Source: Bacteroidales bacterium UBA5382 (GTDB lineage: Bacteria; Bacteroidota; Bacteroidia; Bacteroidales; Dysgonomonadaceae). Taken from it: a stretch of 64,000 nt of DNA. The stretch lies in assembly GCA_002409745.1 (NCBI GenBank), contig DHOU01000040.1:61092-125091 (forward strand), in the 5' to 3' direction. Of the stretch, positions 8,665 to 17,420 are shown one piece after another (within the stretch, counting starts at the first letter, position 1; each line of letters opens with the position of its first letter). Made by a program: the position numbers and the translations under genes. The notes below the pieces were generated by a model. It did not search any database. It worked only from the letters and a program-made list of their open reading frames with translations, and was not told where the DNA came from.

Positions 8665-9326
8665 AGGTATTTTGGATGATGGCATGCGCCGTTTCGCTTT
8701 TCTATTCGTGTAAGCGCCCCACACAAACGCAGGAGCCGCCCCGTACGCTGATGGGGACGGATTCGGTAGCCGTATCCGGCGCGTTCAAGACCGATACGAT
8801 TATCGACAGCCGGTATACGTTTGAAGAAGCGGTCGCCGGTACCAAAGCTCCGGAATCGATTATCCATCAGCTTATCCTGTTGGATGTCCTATACCTTTCG
8901 ACCGACGGGAAACTTCATAAGGGGCAGATCCTGACGAACGGAAAATTGCGGGACGATATCGCTTATCTGTTCGATTTCATGCTGAAAGAAGGCTTCGTAA
9001 TCGAGAAAGCTGTGCCGGTTGTCCGATATGGCTGGAACGATAGTTTATCGATGGATGATAACAACACTTACAGTTTCTGTTACCGGAATGTATCCTATTC
9101 GAAACATGCCACGGGGATGGCTATCGACATCAATCCGCGCTTTAATCCGTTGCGGTGGAAGCTAAAGGATCTTCCCAACCGGCCAAAAGGGGCTGTGCAC
9201 GATACGACCGTCAACGGCACGCTGTATGAGGGACATCGGGTGGTAGAAGCATTCCGGAAGAGAGGGTTCCGCTGGGGACATACCTTTTCGAAATATTACG
9301 ACGACCACCATTTCGAAAAACAATAG
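8661..9326 (+). CDS. M15-family peptidase-like lipoprotein
   Basis: A 221-residue lipoprotein. The lipobox (LFYSC, Cys17) follows a short signal peptide. The C-terminal half carries the zinc D-Ala-D-Ala-peptidase signature of family M15: SKHATGMAIDINP (His and Asp zinc ligands in SxHxxGxAxD) and WGHTFSKYYDDHHFEK, with the last ligand His and a catalytic acidic residue nearby. The predicted role is trimming peptidoglycan stem peptides or hydrolysing small dipeptides in the periplasm. It is translationally coupled to the preceding HTH gene (ATGA). Enzymatic activity is inferred from the motifs. The exact substrate (D,D- or L,D-peptide) is not determinable here. Confidence 0.85.
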   Translation: MKVFWMMACAVSLFYSCKRPTQTQEPPRTLMGTDSVAVSGAFKTDTIIDSRYTFEEAVAGTKAPESIIHQLILLDVLYLSTDGKLHKGQILTNGKLRDDIAYLFDFMLKEGFVIEKAVPVVRYGWNDSLSMDDNNTYSFCYRNVSYSKHATGMAIDINPRFNPLRWKLKDLPNRPKGAVHDTTVNGTLYEGHRVVEAFRKRGFRWGHTFSKYYDDHHFEKQ

Positions 9327-9376
9327 CGCCGGTCTGCGGTCACCGGTCTACAGTCTTTAGACTTCATTCGTCATTC

Positions 9377-9418
9377 GTAATTTGTAATTCGTAATTCGTA
9401 ATTCGTAATTCGTAATTG
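9377..9418. repeat. Tandem heptanucleotide repeat (6 copies)
   Basis: Six head-to-tail 7-bp units lie between the convergent M15 and comM-like genes. Four are exactly GTAATTC, and the first (GTAATTT) and last (GTAATTG) vary in one base. The tract is preceded by related words (TTCATTCG, TCATTCG). Copy number is likely to vary between strains by slippage. No coding role is seen. Confidence 0.9.
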
Positions 9419-9435
9419 TCTAATGTCCCCCCGTC

Positions 9436-10983
9436 TCAAATTCCCCCGCCCCATCTCCCTCGGTCGAGATTGCGATAGTTGATGGCCTCGGCCAAATGAT
9501 GAGGCAAAATACGATTGCTGCTTTCGAGATCGGCAATCGTGCGCGCGACTTTCAGGATACGGTCATAGGCCCGCGCCGAAAGGCTGAGTTTTTCCATGGC
9601 GGTCTTAAGCAACATAAGGCCGGCCTTGTCGGGCGCGGCATATTTGCGCAACATTTTGGAAGTCATTTGCGCATTGCAATAAATGCCTTCCACATCTTTA
9701 AAACGCAGCGCCTGTATGTCTCGAGCTTTCACCACGCGCTTGCGGATATCGCAACTCTTCTCGCCGGGTGCGGGGTCGGACAATTTTTCGAAGGAAACGG
9801 GGACACTTTCAACCTGAATATCGATGCGGTCGAGCAACGGACCGGAGATCTTGTTCCAATATTTTTGTATCGCGCCGGGCGCGCAAATACATTCTTTATC
9901 GGGATGATTGTAGTATCCGCAGGGACACGGATTCATCGCCGCCACCAACATGAAGCTGGCAGGATAATCGACGGTGAATTTTGTTCTCGAAATGGTTATT
10001 TTACGATCCTCCAACGGTTGCCGCAAGACTTCCAGTACATTCCGGCTGAACTCGGGAAGTTCGTCGAGAAAAAGCACGCCGTTATGTGCCAGGCTTATTT
10101 CTCCGGGCTGCGGATAAGCGCCGCCTCCTACCATTGCCACATCGCTGATGGTATGGTGAGGCGACCGGAAAGGGCGGTGGGTAATCAACGAAGTCTCGCC
10201 TTCGATTTTCCCGGCAACGCTATGTATTTTGGTTGTTTCCAATGCTTCTTCGAGATTTAACGGCGGCAAAATAGACGGCAGCCGCTTGGCCATCATGGAT
10301 TTTCCCGATCCGGGAGGCCCGACCATCAGGATATTATGTCCTCCGGCGGCAGCAACCTCCAGGGCGCGCTTGACTGTCTCCTGTCCTTTTACATCGGAGA
10401 AATCGAACTCGAAATTCGTTTGGTCTTTGAAAAACTCCCCGTAAATATCGACCTTCGTCGGCTCAGGGTGATACTTATCCGTAAAGAAGCGCACCACATC
10501 CCCTATCTTTCCGATTCCGTAGATATCCACCCCGTCGATAACCGCGGCTTCACGCGCATTTTCAACGGGAAGAATGAGCCCTTTGAATCCGTTTTCTTTC
10601 GCCATCACGGCCATCGAGAGGGCTCCTTTCACCGGAAGAATGCTCCCGTCGAGGGAAAGTTCCCCCATCAATATATAATGAGATAGATTGGCGAAAGGCA
10701 ACGACGACCCCGAAGCCGCCAGTATTCCTATCGCAAGCGGAAGATCGTAAGCCGACCCTTCTTTCCGAATATCGGCCGGCGACATATTAATGACTATTTG
10801 TTGGTGCGGAACGGTAAACCCGCTCACTTGTAATGCCGAAATAATACGCTCATGGCCTTCTTTTACAGAAGCATCGGGCAATCCAACCAACGAAAACCGG
10901 ATACCTCTCGAACAATTTACTTCTATGGTTATGAGTTTTGCATGTATTCCCTGTACCGCTGCACCAAATACTTTGACCAGCAT
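9436..10983 (-). CDS. YifB/ComM-type Mg-chelatase-like AAA+ ATPase
   Basis: A 515-residue cytoplasmic protein. The N-terminal Lon-protease-like (ChlI) domain spans about residues 1-170 (SLVGLPDASVKEGHERI). The AAA+ module has Walker A GPPGSGKSMMAKR and Walker B LFLDELPEF, plus RQPLEDRKITISR and a Cys cluster around CPCGYY. A C-terminal ComM-type helical domain ends the protein. In Gram-negative bacteria ComM is a branch-migration helicase that helps integrate incoming DNA during transformation. Many non-competent bacteria also keep it. It starts 18 bp after the stop of the thioredoxin-fold lipoprotein gene and is probably read from the same promoter. Length is normal for the family. Confidence 0.93.
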   Translation of the reverse strand: MLVKVFGAAVQGIHAKLITIEVNCSRGIRFSLVGLPDASVKEGHERIISALQVSGFTVPHQQIVINMSPADIRKEGSAYDLPLAIGILAASGSSLPFANLSHYILMGELSLDGSILPVKGALSMAVMAKENGFKGLILPVENAREAAVIDGVDIYGIGKIGDVVRFFTDKYHPEPTKVDIYGEFFKDQTNFEFDFSDVKGQETVKRALEVAAAGGHNILMVGPPGSGKSMMAKRLPSILPPLNLEEALETTKIHSVAGKIEGETSLITHRPFRSPHHTISDVAMVGGGAYPQPGEISLAHNGVLFLDELPEFSRNVLEVLRQPLEDRKITISRTKFTVDYPASFMLVAAMNPCPCGYYNHPDKECICAPGAIQKYWNKISGPLLDRIDIQVESVPVSFEKLSDPAPGEKSCDIRKRVVKARDIQALRFKDVEGIYCNAQMTSKMLRKYAAPDKAGLMLLKTAMEKLSLSARAYDRILKVARTIADLESSNRILPHHLAEAINYRNLDRGRWGGGI

Positions 10984-11001
10984 AACACATTATAAATTAA
11001 T

Positions 11002-12135
11002 CTATTCTACAGCCTCAGTTACGGTGGGGTTGTTGATTGTATTTTCTACACGTTGCGCCGCAATACCTCGATCCAAAATCTTACCCGAAGGCGAAATCAA
11101 AATATTATACGGAACAGACTGTATATTGTATGAATTGACGATCTCGGATGCCCAACTGTTTTTCTCCGGCACAATCGTCCATGGAATGGAATCATTTTCC
11201 AGATACGAAACAGGATACCTATCCGAATCGATATAGATGGAAACAAAGGCCACACTGTCTTTATTCAACTCTTGATAGGCGTTTTTAAGAATGCTGGACG
11301 TTTCACGCGACTCCAACCCTGAGGCCGAAACAAACGAAAGAAGCAGATATTTTCCCGAAAACTGATGCGAATAGACCTTTTTATCCTCTTTATCCGTCAA
11401 TTGGAAATAGGGCAGGGAACTGCCTTCTGCCGATTGTTTCAGTTTTTCGGAATATGATTTCAGATTCATCGCCATGAGCGAAGACGAAATGTCTCCATCT
11501 ACATAGCTCAGCACCCGTTCGAGGGCTTTCGAATTTTCGCTGTTGGTAAAAAAATCATTTATAAGGATCAAGCTCGATAATTTGGAAGGATGCTCCTTGA
11601 CAAAATCTTCGGCCCGTTGCCTTAATTCATGATTCAACGAATTGATTTGACCCATTTTTTCGATTTCGGTGAGGACGCCTTTGTTCGAATCGGAATGATT
11701 TTTCCGTTCTTCCTGAAAATTGATCAGCAATTGTCCCCGCTGCGTAAGGACATCTTCATTTTGGGTTTTAAAAAGGGTAAGGTCATCGTTAATTTCGCTT
11801 CCGGAAACACGTATCAAATCCGGGAACCGGGCGTCTCCTTTTATCGATAATTTGTCGGCTTTATTGCCAAATACCACCGTTGCATTATTGAATTCGTTGA
11901 AATAAAGAGTGAAAACCGTCAAGGTGTCGATTTCTTTGCGGTATTTGAATTTACCCTTTTCTTTCACTTCAATCGTGTCCAAAACGAGCGTATCGGACGA
12001 GACATAGGAAGCTAGAATATAAGGATATTCCAAATTCGATATCTCGCCCTTTATCACCATCGCGTTATCTTTTTTACAAGAAATAATGACAATGGATAGC
12101 AAGCAGATAATGAAAGCTATATATATTTTTTTCAT
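11002..12135 (-). CDS. DUF4369/thioredoxin-fold lipoprotein lacking the CxxC motif
   Basis: A 377-residue lipoprotein (lipobox IVIISC, Cys20). An N-terminal DUF4369-type beta domain (about residues 25-125) and a helical linker lead to a C-terminal AhpC/TlpA-like thioredoxin fold (about 245-370, LPYFQLTDKEDKKVYSHQF...KYLLLSF). The position where TlpA-type thioredoxins carry WCxxC reads SGLES, so both redox cysteines are absent. Oxidoreductase activity is therefore unlikely, and a binding or structural role is more probable. Families of this shape are numerous in Bacteroidales. It has a -7 element at 12232-12239 and is followed by the comM-like gene after 18 bp. Confidence 0.82.
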   Translation of the reverse strand: MKKIYIAFIICLLSIVIISCKKDNAMVIKGEISNLEYPYILASYVSSDTLVLDTIEVKEKGKFKYRKEIDTLTVFTLYFNEFNNATVVFGNKADKLSIKGDARFPDLIRVSGSEINDDLTLFKTQNEDVLTQRGQLLINFQEERKNHSDSNKGVLTEIEKMGQINSLNHELRQRAEDFVKEHPSKLSSLILINDFFTNSENSKALERVLSYVDGDISSSLMAMNLKSYSEKLKQSAEGSSLPYFQLTDKEDKKVYSHQFSGKYLLLSFVSASGLESRETSSILKNAYQELNKDSVAFVSIYIDSDRYPVSYLENDSIPWTIVPEKNSWASEIVNSYNIQSVPYNILISPSGKILDRGIAAQRVENTINNPTVTEAVE

Positions 12136-12231
12136 ATAAAAATCAACTTAGGTGTAGAGAACGAATTTCTCTGCGATGATAAATAGATCATGTTTCTTTC
12201 CTTTTAGAAAGGCGAATCACATGAAAGTAAG

Positions 12232-12239
12232 CAAAGGTA
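12232..12239 (-). promoter_or_regulatory. -7 promoter element for the DUF4369 lipoprotein operon
   Basis: TACCTTTG on the minus strand matches TAnnTTTG. It predicts a leader of about 90 nt before the ATG at 12135. Confidence 0.55.
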
Positions 12240-12357
12240 TAAATATTTTTTAATTCTTCAACTATTTTTACATTTATTCGTTCTTTGATATTTTTTAACG
12301 GATAGGGAGTGTTTAGAAAGTGTACGCAAACAAATAGGACACTATTGATCTTTTTAC

Positions 12358-12365
12358 TACTTTTG
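12358..12365 (+). promoter_or_regulatory. -7 promoter element for the UXS-like/GT2 operon
   Basis: TACTTTTG matches TAnnTTTG, 32 bp before the ATG at 12398. Confidence 0.55.
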
Positions 12366-12397
12366 CAACGTATTCACAAACAACATCTACATAAGAT

Positions 12398-13342
12398 ATG
12401 TTCCATAAACGCGTATTGGTAACGGGTGGGGCGGGTTTCATCGGTTCCCATCTTTGTAAACGCCTTCTGAATGAAGGGTGTGAGGTAGTGTGTCTCGACA
12501 ATTATTTTACGGGAAACAAAACGAATATACTGCCGTTGATGAATAATCCGTTGTTCGAAGCGGTAAGGCACGATATCATCTATCCTTACAATGCCGAAGT
12601 CGATGAAATCTATAATTTTGCCTGTCCCGCATCGCCGGTCCATTATCAATATAATCCCATTCAAACCGTAAAAGTATCGGTTATGGGGGCTATCAATGTA
12701 CTGGAATCGGCCAAACTGACGGGGGCGAAAGTGTTACAAGCTTCGACCAGCGAGGTATACGGCGACCCGCATGTGCATCCGCAACCCGAAAGTTATTGGG
12801 GAAATGTCAATCCCATCGGCCTGCGTTCGTGTTACGATGAAGGCAAACGGTGTGCGGAAACGCTTTTTATGGATTATCACCGTCAAAGCGATGTCGCAAT
12901 CAAAATCATCCGTATTTTCAATACCTACGGGCCGAATATGCATCCCAACGACGGAAGAGTCGTGTCGAACTTTATCGTGCAGGCTCTCCGGGGAGAAGAT
13001 ATTACCGTTTATGGATCGGGCGAACAAACGCGTAGTTTTCAATATGTAGACGATTTAGTGGAAGGGATCGTTAAAATGATGGCGTCACGTTCTTCTTTTA
13101 TCGGACCGGTGAATTTGGGCAATCCGGTCGAATTCACCATATTGGAATTGGCCGAAAAAGTATTGTCGCTGACTTCCTCGAAGTCTCGTATCCGCTTCAA
13201 ACCGTTACCTTCCGACGACCCTACCCAACGGAAACCGTGTGTGGACTTAGCTAAAAAGGAACTCGATTGGGAGCCGAAAGTGTCTTTGGAAGACGGACTG
13301 AAGGAAACTATTGCTTATTTCAAAAACCTGCTCAATCTTTAA
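12398..13342 (+). CDS. UDP-glucuronate decarboxylase (UDP-xylose synthase)-like SDR enzyme
   Basis: A 314-residue extended short-chain dehydrogenase. It shows the NAD-binding [15 protein letters not shown] motif, Asp at the end of beta-2 ([10 protein letters not shown]), [10 protein letters not shown] (typical of UDP-glucuronate decarboxylases), the catalytic STSEVYGDP and the Tyr-Lys pair in [11 protein letters not shown]. The predicted reaction is oxidative decarboxylation of UDP-glucuronate to UDP-xylose (or its 4-keto intermediate) in the cytoplasm, feeding surface polysaccharide synthesis. It is followed after 8 bp by a family 2 glycosyltransferase, which supports a glycan role. dTDP-glucose dehydratases are related, but the CPASPVHYQ segment favours the UXS group. 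Confidence 0.88.
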   Translation: MFHKRVLVTGGAGFIGSHLCKRLLNEGCEVVCLDNYFTGNKTNILPLMNNPLFEAVRHDIIYPYNAEVDEIYNFACPASPVHYQYNPIQTVKVSVMGAINVLESAKLTGAKVLQASTSEVYGDPHVHPQPESYWGNVNPIGLRSCYDEGKRCAETLFMDYHRQSDVAIKIIRIFNTYGPNMHPNDGRVVSNFIVQALRGEDITVYGSGEQTRSFQYVDDLVEGIVKMMASRSSFIGPVNLGNPVEFTILELAEKVLSLTSSKSRIRFKPLPSDDPTQRKPCVDLAKKELDWEPKVSLEDGLKETIAYFKNLLNL

Positions 13343-13350
13343 TCCGCCTT

Positions 13351-14349
13351 ATGCCTTATTTTTCAATTATCGTTCCGGTGTATAACCGCCCGTTGGAAGT
13401 GGAAGAACTGTTGGAAAGTTTATCGCTTCAGACCTGCAAAGACTTCGAATTGGTATTGGTTGAAGACGGTTCATCGACTCCCTGCCGTGACATTGCGGAG
13501 AAATTTGCCGGGAAAGTCGATATTTCCTATTATTTCAAAGAAAATTCGGGACGAAGCGACACCCGCAACTATGGAATGGAAAGGGCTTCCGGAAAATACT
13601 TTGTGTTTTTTGATTCCGACTGTGTCATTCCTCCCGACTATTTTCAGATCGTCAAACAAGAACTGGACAAAAACTATACGGACTGCTACGGAGGCCCCGA
13701 CAAAGCCGATACGTCGTTTTCCGACCTTCAAAAAGCCATCAGTTTTTCCATGACTTCTTTTTTAACGACCGGCGGAATACGCGGAGGAAAAAAAGGATTG
13801 GAAAAATTTACACCGCGAACATTCAATATGGGTTTTTCGGCGGAAGTGTATCATCGGGTAGGGGGGTTTAAAGATATGTTCGGCGAAGACATCGACTTGA
13901 GTTTAAGAATACGCGATGCCGGTTTTACCACACGCCTTATTCCGGAAGCTTTTGTCTACCATAAAAGACGGGTGAATCTTCGTTCGTTTCGCCGGCAAGT
14001 ATTTGTTTTCGGAATGGCAAGAATCGAACTTTTCCTGCTCCATCCCGATTCCCTGAAGCTCGTTCATACCCTGCCGGCGCTTTTTACCGCCGGCAGTATA
14101 TTGCTTCTTATTCTCTCTTTTTGGAATGCTTGGGCGTTAGCTCCCCTGATTATTTATTTTCTCTTGATTTTTCTCTTTTCCTTCGCACAGTATAAAAAGC
14201 TGCCTATCGCTTTCTTGTCGATTATTACTTCCGCAATACAACTGTATAGCTACGGATGGGGCTTTATAAAAGCATTCTTCCGTAAAGTGATTTATAAACA
14301 AAGGAATACGCAAGAAAAAGATTTGGACAAGTATTATAAAAAGAAATAA
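13351..14349 (+). CDS. Family 2 glycosyltransferase with C-terminal membrane segments
   Basis: A 332-residue GT-A enzyme. The N-terminal nucleotide-sugar fold starts FSIIVPVYNRPLEVEELLESL. It has the metal-binding FDSDC motif near residue 90, and acceptor-site residues GEDIDLSLRIRDAG with the following HKRR segment. Two or three hydrophobic helices (about 245-310) anchor the C-terminus in the inner membrane. The start at 13351 is 8 bp after the UXS-like stop, and an in-frame start at 13267 lies inside that gene and is rejected. It is predicted to transfer a sugar in surface polysaccharide or lipid-linked glycan assembly. Donor and acceptor are unknown. It converges with upp with only 8 bp between stops. 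Confidence 0.87.
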   Translation: MPYFSIIVPVYNRPLEVEELLESLSLQTCKDFELVLVEDGSSTPCRDIAEKFAGKVDISYYFKENSGRSDTRNYGMERASGKYFVFFDSDCVIPPDYFQIVKQELDKNYTDCYGGPDKADTSFSDLQKAISFSMTSFLTTGGIRGGKKGLEKFTPRTFNMGFSAEVYHRVGGFKDMFGEDIDLSLRIRDAGFTTRLIPEAFVYHKRRVNLRSFRRQVFVFGMARIELFLLHPDSLKLVHTLPALFTAGSILLLILSFWNAWALAPLIIYFLLIFLFSFAQYKKLPIAFLSIITSAIQLYSYGWGFIKAFFRKVIYKQRNTQEKDLDKYYKKK

Positions 14350-14357
14350 TAGAACTT

Positions 14358-15014
14358 TTATTCCTTCGATCCGTAAGCCAAATCTCCGGCATCTCCTAAA
14401 CCGGGAACGATGTAGGCCTCTTCATTCAATTCCGGATCGATGGCCGCCGCCCAAATCGTCGTTTTATCTTCCGGAAAATGATTTTTACAATATTCAATCG
14501 CTTGTTTGCTGGCAATAATGGTGGCTATATGGATGGTTTTAGGAGTTCCTTTTGTAAGTAATGCTTTATAAGTCAATTCCATACTTCCTCCGGTAGCTAA
14601 CATCGGATCGGTAATGATAAGTGTCTTATCCGTAATAATAGGGGAGGCGATATATTCGATGTGGATATTGAATGACTGATGATTTTCTTTATATTTTCGA
14701 TAAGCCGATACAAAGGCGCTTTCAGCACCATCAAAATAATTCAACATTCCATGATGAAAAGGTAATCCTGCCCGCAAAATAGTACCGATAACAATCTGTT
14801 CATTGGGAACCGACACTGTCGTTTTGCTTAAAGGAGTTTGCACATCAACCGATGCATAAGAAAGAACTTTACTTATTTCGTATGCCAATATTTCGCCTAT
14901 TCTTTCGATATTTCTACGAAAACGGAGCCGGTCATTTTGAATGGTGACATCACGAATCTCACGTACATAAGAATTAAGGAGGGAGTTATTTTCCGAAAAA
15001 TCAATTATTTCCAT
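14358..15014 (-). CDS. upp: Uracil phosphoribosyltransferase
   Basis: A 218-residue cytoplasmic enzyme that makes UMP from uracil and PRPP in pyrimidine salvage. The PRPP-binding loop is seen as LIITDPMLATGGSMEL (about residues 125-140). The uracil-binding C-terminal segment is YIVPGLGDAGDLAYG. Other family landmarks are GTILRAGLPFHHGML and PLSKTTV. Length is close to the usual 208-220. It stands alone on the minus strand, divergent from pckA across an AT-rich 250-bp gap. Confidence 0.95.
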   Translation of the reverse strand: MEIIDFSENNSLLNSYVREIRDVTIQNDRLRFRRNIERIGEILAYEISKVLSYASVDVQTPLSKTTVSVPNEQIVIGTILRAGLPFHHGMLNYFDGAESAFVSAYRKYKENHQSFNIHIEYIASPIITDKTLIITDPMLATGGSMELTYKALLTKGTPKTIHIATIIASKQAIEYCKNHFPEDKTTIWAAAIDPELNEEAYIVPGLGDAGDLAYGSKE

Positions 15015-15167
15015 TTATTTTTTATATATAAAATATTACTTATTATTTTCCGGAAAACAAAGATAATAGTTTTGATTTTGTTAGATAAACATTTCCAACT
15101 GTTTTTTGTTATAAAATGCAAGAACAACAGAAAATTCATTGATTAAAGAAATTTTTCTTTAATTCTT

Positions 15168-15197
15168 TTTGTATCTCCGAAATTATATATATTTTTG
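15168..15197 (+). promoter_or_regulatory. Promoter of pckA (-33 and -7 elements)
   Basis: TTTG at 15168-15171 (-33) and TATTTTTG at 15190-15197 (-7) are separated by 18 bp. Both match the Bacteroidota promoter consensus. The predicted leader is about 60 nt. Confidence 0.65.
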
Positions 15198-15266
15198 TAT
15201 CGCGTTTTAGGTCTTGTAAAGAGTTTTATAACACTATATATCACACTTATTTTAATAGTAAAAAAA

Positions 15267-16877
15267 ATGGCAAAATTAGATTTAAGCAAGTATGGAATTG
15301 TGGATGCAAAGGAAATCATTCACAACCCATCTTATGAACTGTTGTTCAAAGAAGAAACCAAACCCGAATTGAAAGGGTATGAAAAAGGTCAGGTTTCCGA
15401 ATTAGGTGCCGTAAATGTAATGACCGGCATCTATACCGGCCGTTCACCCAAAGACAAATTCTTCATTAAAGACGATGTATCGAAAGATACTATTTGGTGG
15501 ACTTCTGATGAATATAAAAACGACAACAAGCCTCTTCCTCAATCGACTTGGGTAGAGTTGAAGAAAATCGCTACAAAGGAATTGTCGGGCAAAAGATTGT
15601 TCGTAGTAGATACTTTCTGCGGTGCAAATGAAAACACCCGTTTGAAAATCCGTTTCATTATGGAAGTAGCCTGGCAGGCTCATTTCGTTAAAAACATGTT
15701 CATCCGTCCTACGGAAGAAGAATTGGCCAACTACGGCGAACCGGATTTTGTGGTAATCAATGCTTCGAAAACCGATGCCGGTGAAAATTGGAAAGAACTC
15801 GGATTAAACTCAAAAACATTCACCGTATTCAACTTAACCGAAAAAGTACAACTTATCGGCGGTACTTGGTATGGTGGTGAAATGAAGAAAGGAATGTTCT
15901 CTTATATGAACTACCTGCTTCCGTTGCAAGGAATGGCTTCTATGCACTGTTCTGCCAATACCGATTTGAACGGTGAAAATACGGCTATTTTCTTCGGTCT
16001 TTCCGGAACAGGTAAAACCACATTGTCTACCGACCCAAAAAGATTATTGATTGGTGACGACGAACACGGATGGGATGATGACGGTGTATTCAACTACGAA
16101 GGTGGTTGCTATGCAAAAGTAATCAACTTGAGCAAAGAAAACGAACCCGATATTTACAACGCCATCAAACGCGATGCGTTATTGGAAAACGTAACGGTAG
16201 ACGAAAACGGTAAAATCGATTTCAGCGACAAATCGGTAACGGAAAATACGCGTGTTTCATACCCGATTTATCATATTAAAAACATCGTTAAACCGAAATC
16301 AAAAGGTCCGGCTGCCAAAAAAGTTATTTTCTTGTCGGCAGACGCTTTCGGTGTTTTGCCTCCGGTTTCTATTCTTAATCCCGAACAAACTCAGTATTAC
16401 TTCTTGTCTGGATTTACCGCTAAATTAGCCGGTACCGAAAGAGGTATCACCGAGCCTACTCCTACTTTTTCTGCGTGTTTTGGAGCTGCATTCCTTTCAT
16501 TGCATCCTACAAAATATGCTGCGGAATTAGTAAAGAAAATGAAAAAATCAGGTGCGAAAGCATATTTGGTTAACACCGGTTGGAATGGAAGCGGAAAACG
16601 TATCTCTATTAAAGATACCAGAGGTATTATCGATGCAATCTTAGATGGTTCTATCGACAAAGCTCCTACCAAGAAGATCCCTTATTTCAGTTTTGAAGTA
16701 CCTACCGAATTGCCGGGAGTACATTCTGAAATTCTTGATCCTCGCGATACATATGCCGACGCTTCACAATGGGATGTAAAAGCAAAAGATCTTGCAGAAC
16801 GTTTCACCAAAAACTTCAGCAAATTTACAGGTAACGATCTTGGAAAAGCATTAGTAAAAGCCGGTCCAAAATTGTAA
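15267..16877 (+). CDS. pckA: ATP-dependent phosphoenolpyruvate carboxykinase
   Basis: A 536-residue cytoplasmic enzyme interconverting oxaloacetate + ATP and PEP + CO2 + ADP. In anaerobic Bacteroidales it usually runs toward CO2 fixation on the route to succinate. It has the oxaloacetate-binding [10 protein letters not shown], the P-loop kinase-1a motif [14 protein letters not shown], the metal-binding [21 protein letters not shown] region, and PEP-carboxykinase-specific [13 protein letters not shown] near the C-terminus. The ATG at 15267 is preferred to an in-frame upstream start at 15195, which sits inside the -7 element. A hairpin terminator follows at 16903-16932. It is isolated from other central-metabolism genes in the window. 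Confidence 0.97.
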   Translation: MAKLDLSKYGIVDAKEIIHNPSYELLFKEETKPELKGYEKGQVSELGAVNVMTGIYTGRSPKDKFFIKDDVSKDTIWWTSDEYKNDNKPLPQSTWVELKKIATKELSGKRLFVVDTFCGANENTRLKIRFIMEVAWQAHFVKNMFIRPTEEELANYGEPDFVVINASKTDAGENWKELGLNSKTFTVFNLTEKVQLIGGTWYGGEMKKGMFSYMNYLLPLQGMASMHCSANTDLNGENTAIFFGLSGTGKTTLSTDPKRLLIGDDEHGWDDDGVFNYEGGCYAKVINLSKENEPDIYNAIKRDALLENVTVDENGKIDFSDKSVTENTRVSYPIYHIKNIVKPKSKGPAAKKVIFLSADAFGVLPPVSILNPEQTQYYFLSGFTAKLAGTERGITEPTPTFSACFGAAFLSLHPTKYAAELVKKMKKSGAKAYLVNTGWNGSGKRISIKDTRGIIDAILDGSIDKAPTKKIPYFSFEVPTELPGVHSEILDPRDTYADASQWDVKAKDLAERFTKNFSKFTGNDLGKALVKAGPKL

Positions 16878-16902
16878 TTCAGTAAATTTATTTCTATAAT
16901 GG

Positions 16903-16932
16903 AAAGGATGATCTTCGGGTCATCCTTTTTTA
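16903..16932 (+). terminator. Rho-independent terminator after pckA
   Basis: A 9-bp stem (AAAGGATGA / TCATCCTTT) with a short loop containing TTCGGG is followed by a T-run. It lies 26 bp after the pckA stop. Confidence 0.85.
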
Positions 16933-17010
16933 TTATGGGGAGCATCGATTTGAGTGAAACTCACGATTATCAATTTCTGGTTTCAAAATAAACCGGTATA
17001 AAAGAACACG

Positions 17011-17420
17011 GAAAATTACTTGTTGATAAATTGTGGAGCAAATGTAAATAATATTTCATAAATTGATTTTGAAAAATAAAAGATACATCATATAAAAGAA
17101 AACATGGATTATGACAAAAAAGTTACATTAAATTTGGAATCGTGTTATCACTTCTTTTCAACAGGTATTCTGTAACAATAATGAAATAAATTATTAACTT
17201 TGCAACTTATAAACAATATATGATAACGTTCATAGAGACATATATATCAATCCATTATAAAAAATAGTATTGTTGATAAATAGATATAACTGGGTTATTA
17301 ATTTTAATAACGAAAAAAGCAATTAAAAGCAGAAAAATTAATCCACAGTATCAACAGGCATATATCATTATTATATAAGAGATAAGATTTAATAAAAAGA
17401 ATAATAATAATTGTGGATAA
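17011..17420. other. AT-rich cluster of DnaA-box-like 9-mers (candidate oriC or DnaA-binding locus)
   Basis: The 535-bp gap between pckA and nadA contains, after the pckA terminator, a very AT-rich tract with repeated matches to the DnaA box TTATCCACA. One is exact, on the minus strand at 17412-17420. Single-mismatch copies lie at 17021-17029 and 17271-17279 (TTATCAACA, minus strand) and 17339-17347 (TAATCCACA). Two-mismatch copies lie at 17155-17163 and 17348-17356, and a partial TGTGGA core at 17032. No open reading frame of note lies here. On hand inspection of a few lines the plus strand looks more C-rich to the left and more G-rich to the right, but this was not computed. Origin function is an inference, and a DnaA-titration or regulatory site is the alternative. 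Confidence 0.45.

Noticed and set aside
9361..9418. Heptamer repeats as a CRISPR array.
   Set aside because: The units are 7 bp and contiguous with no spacers; it is a simple tandem repeat.
9496..10260. A 254-codon open frame on the plus strand opposite the comM-like gene.
   Set aside because: It lies wholly inside a well-supported gene on the other strand and shows no recognisable domain.
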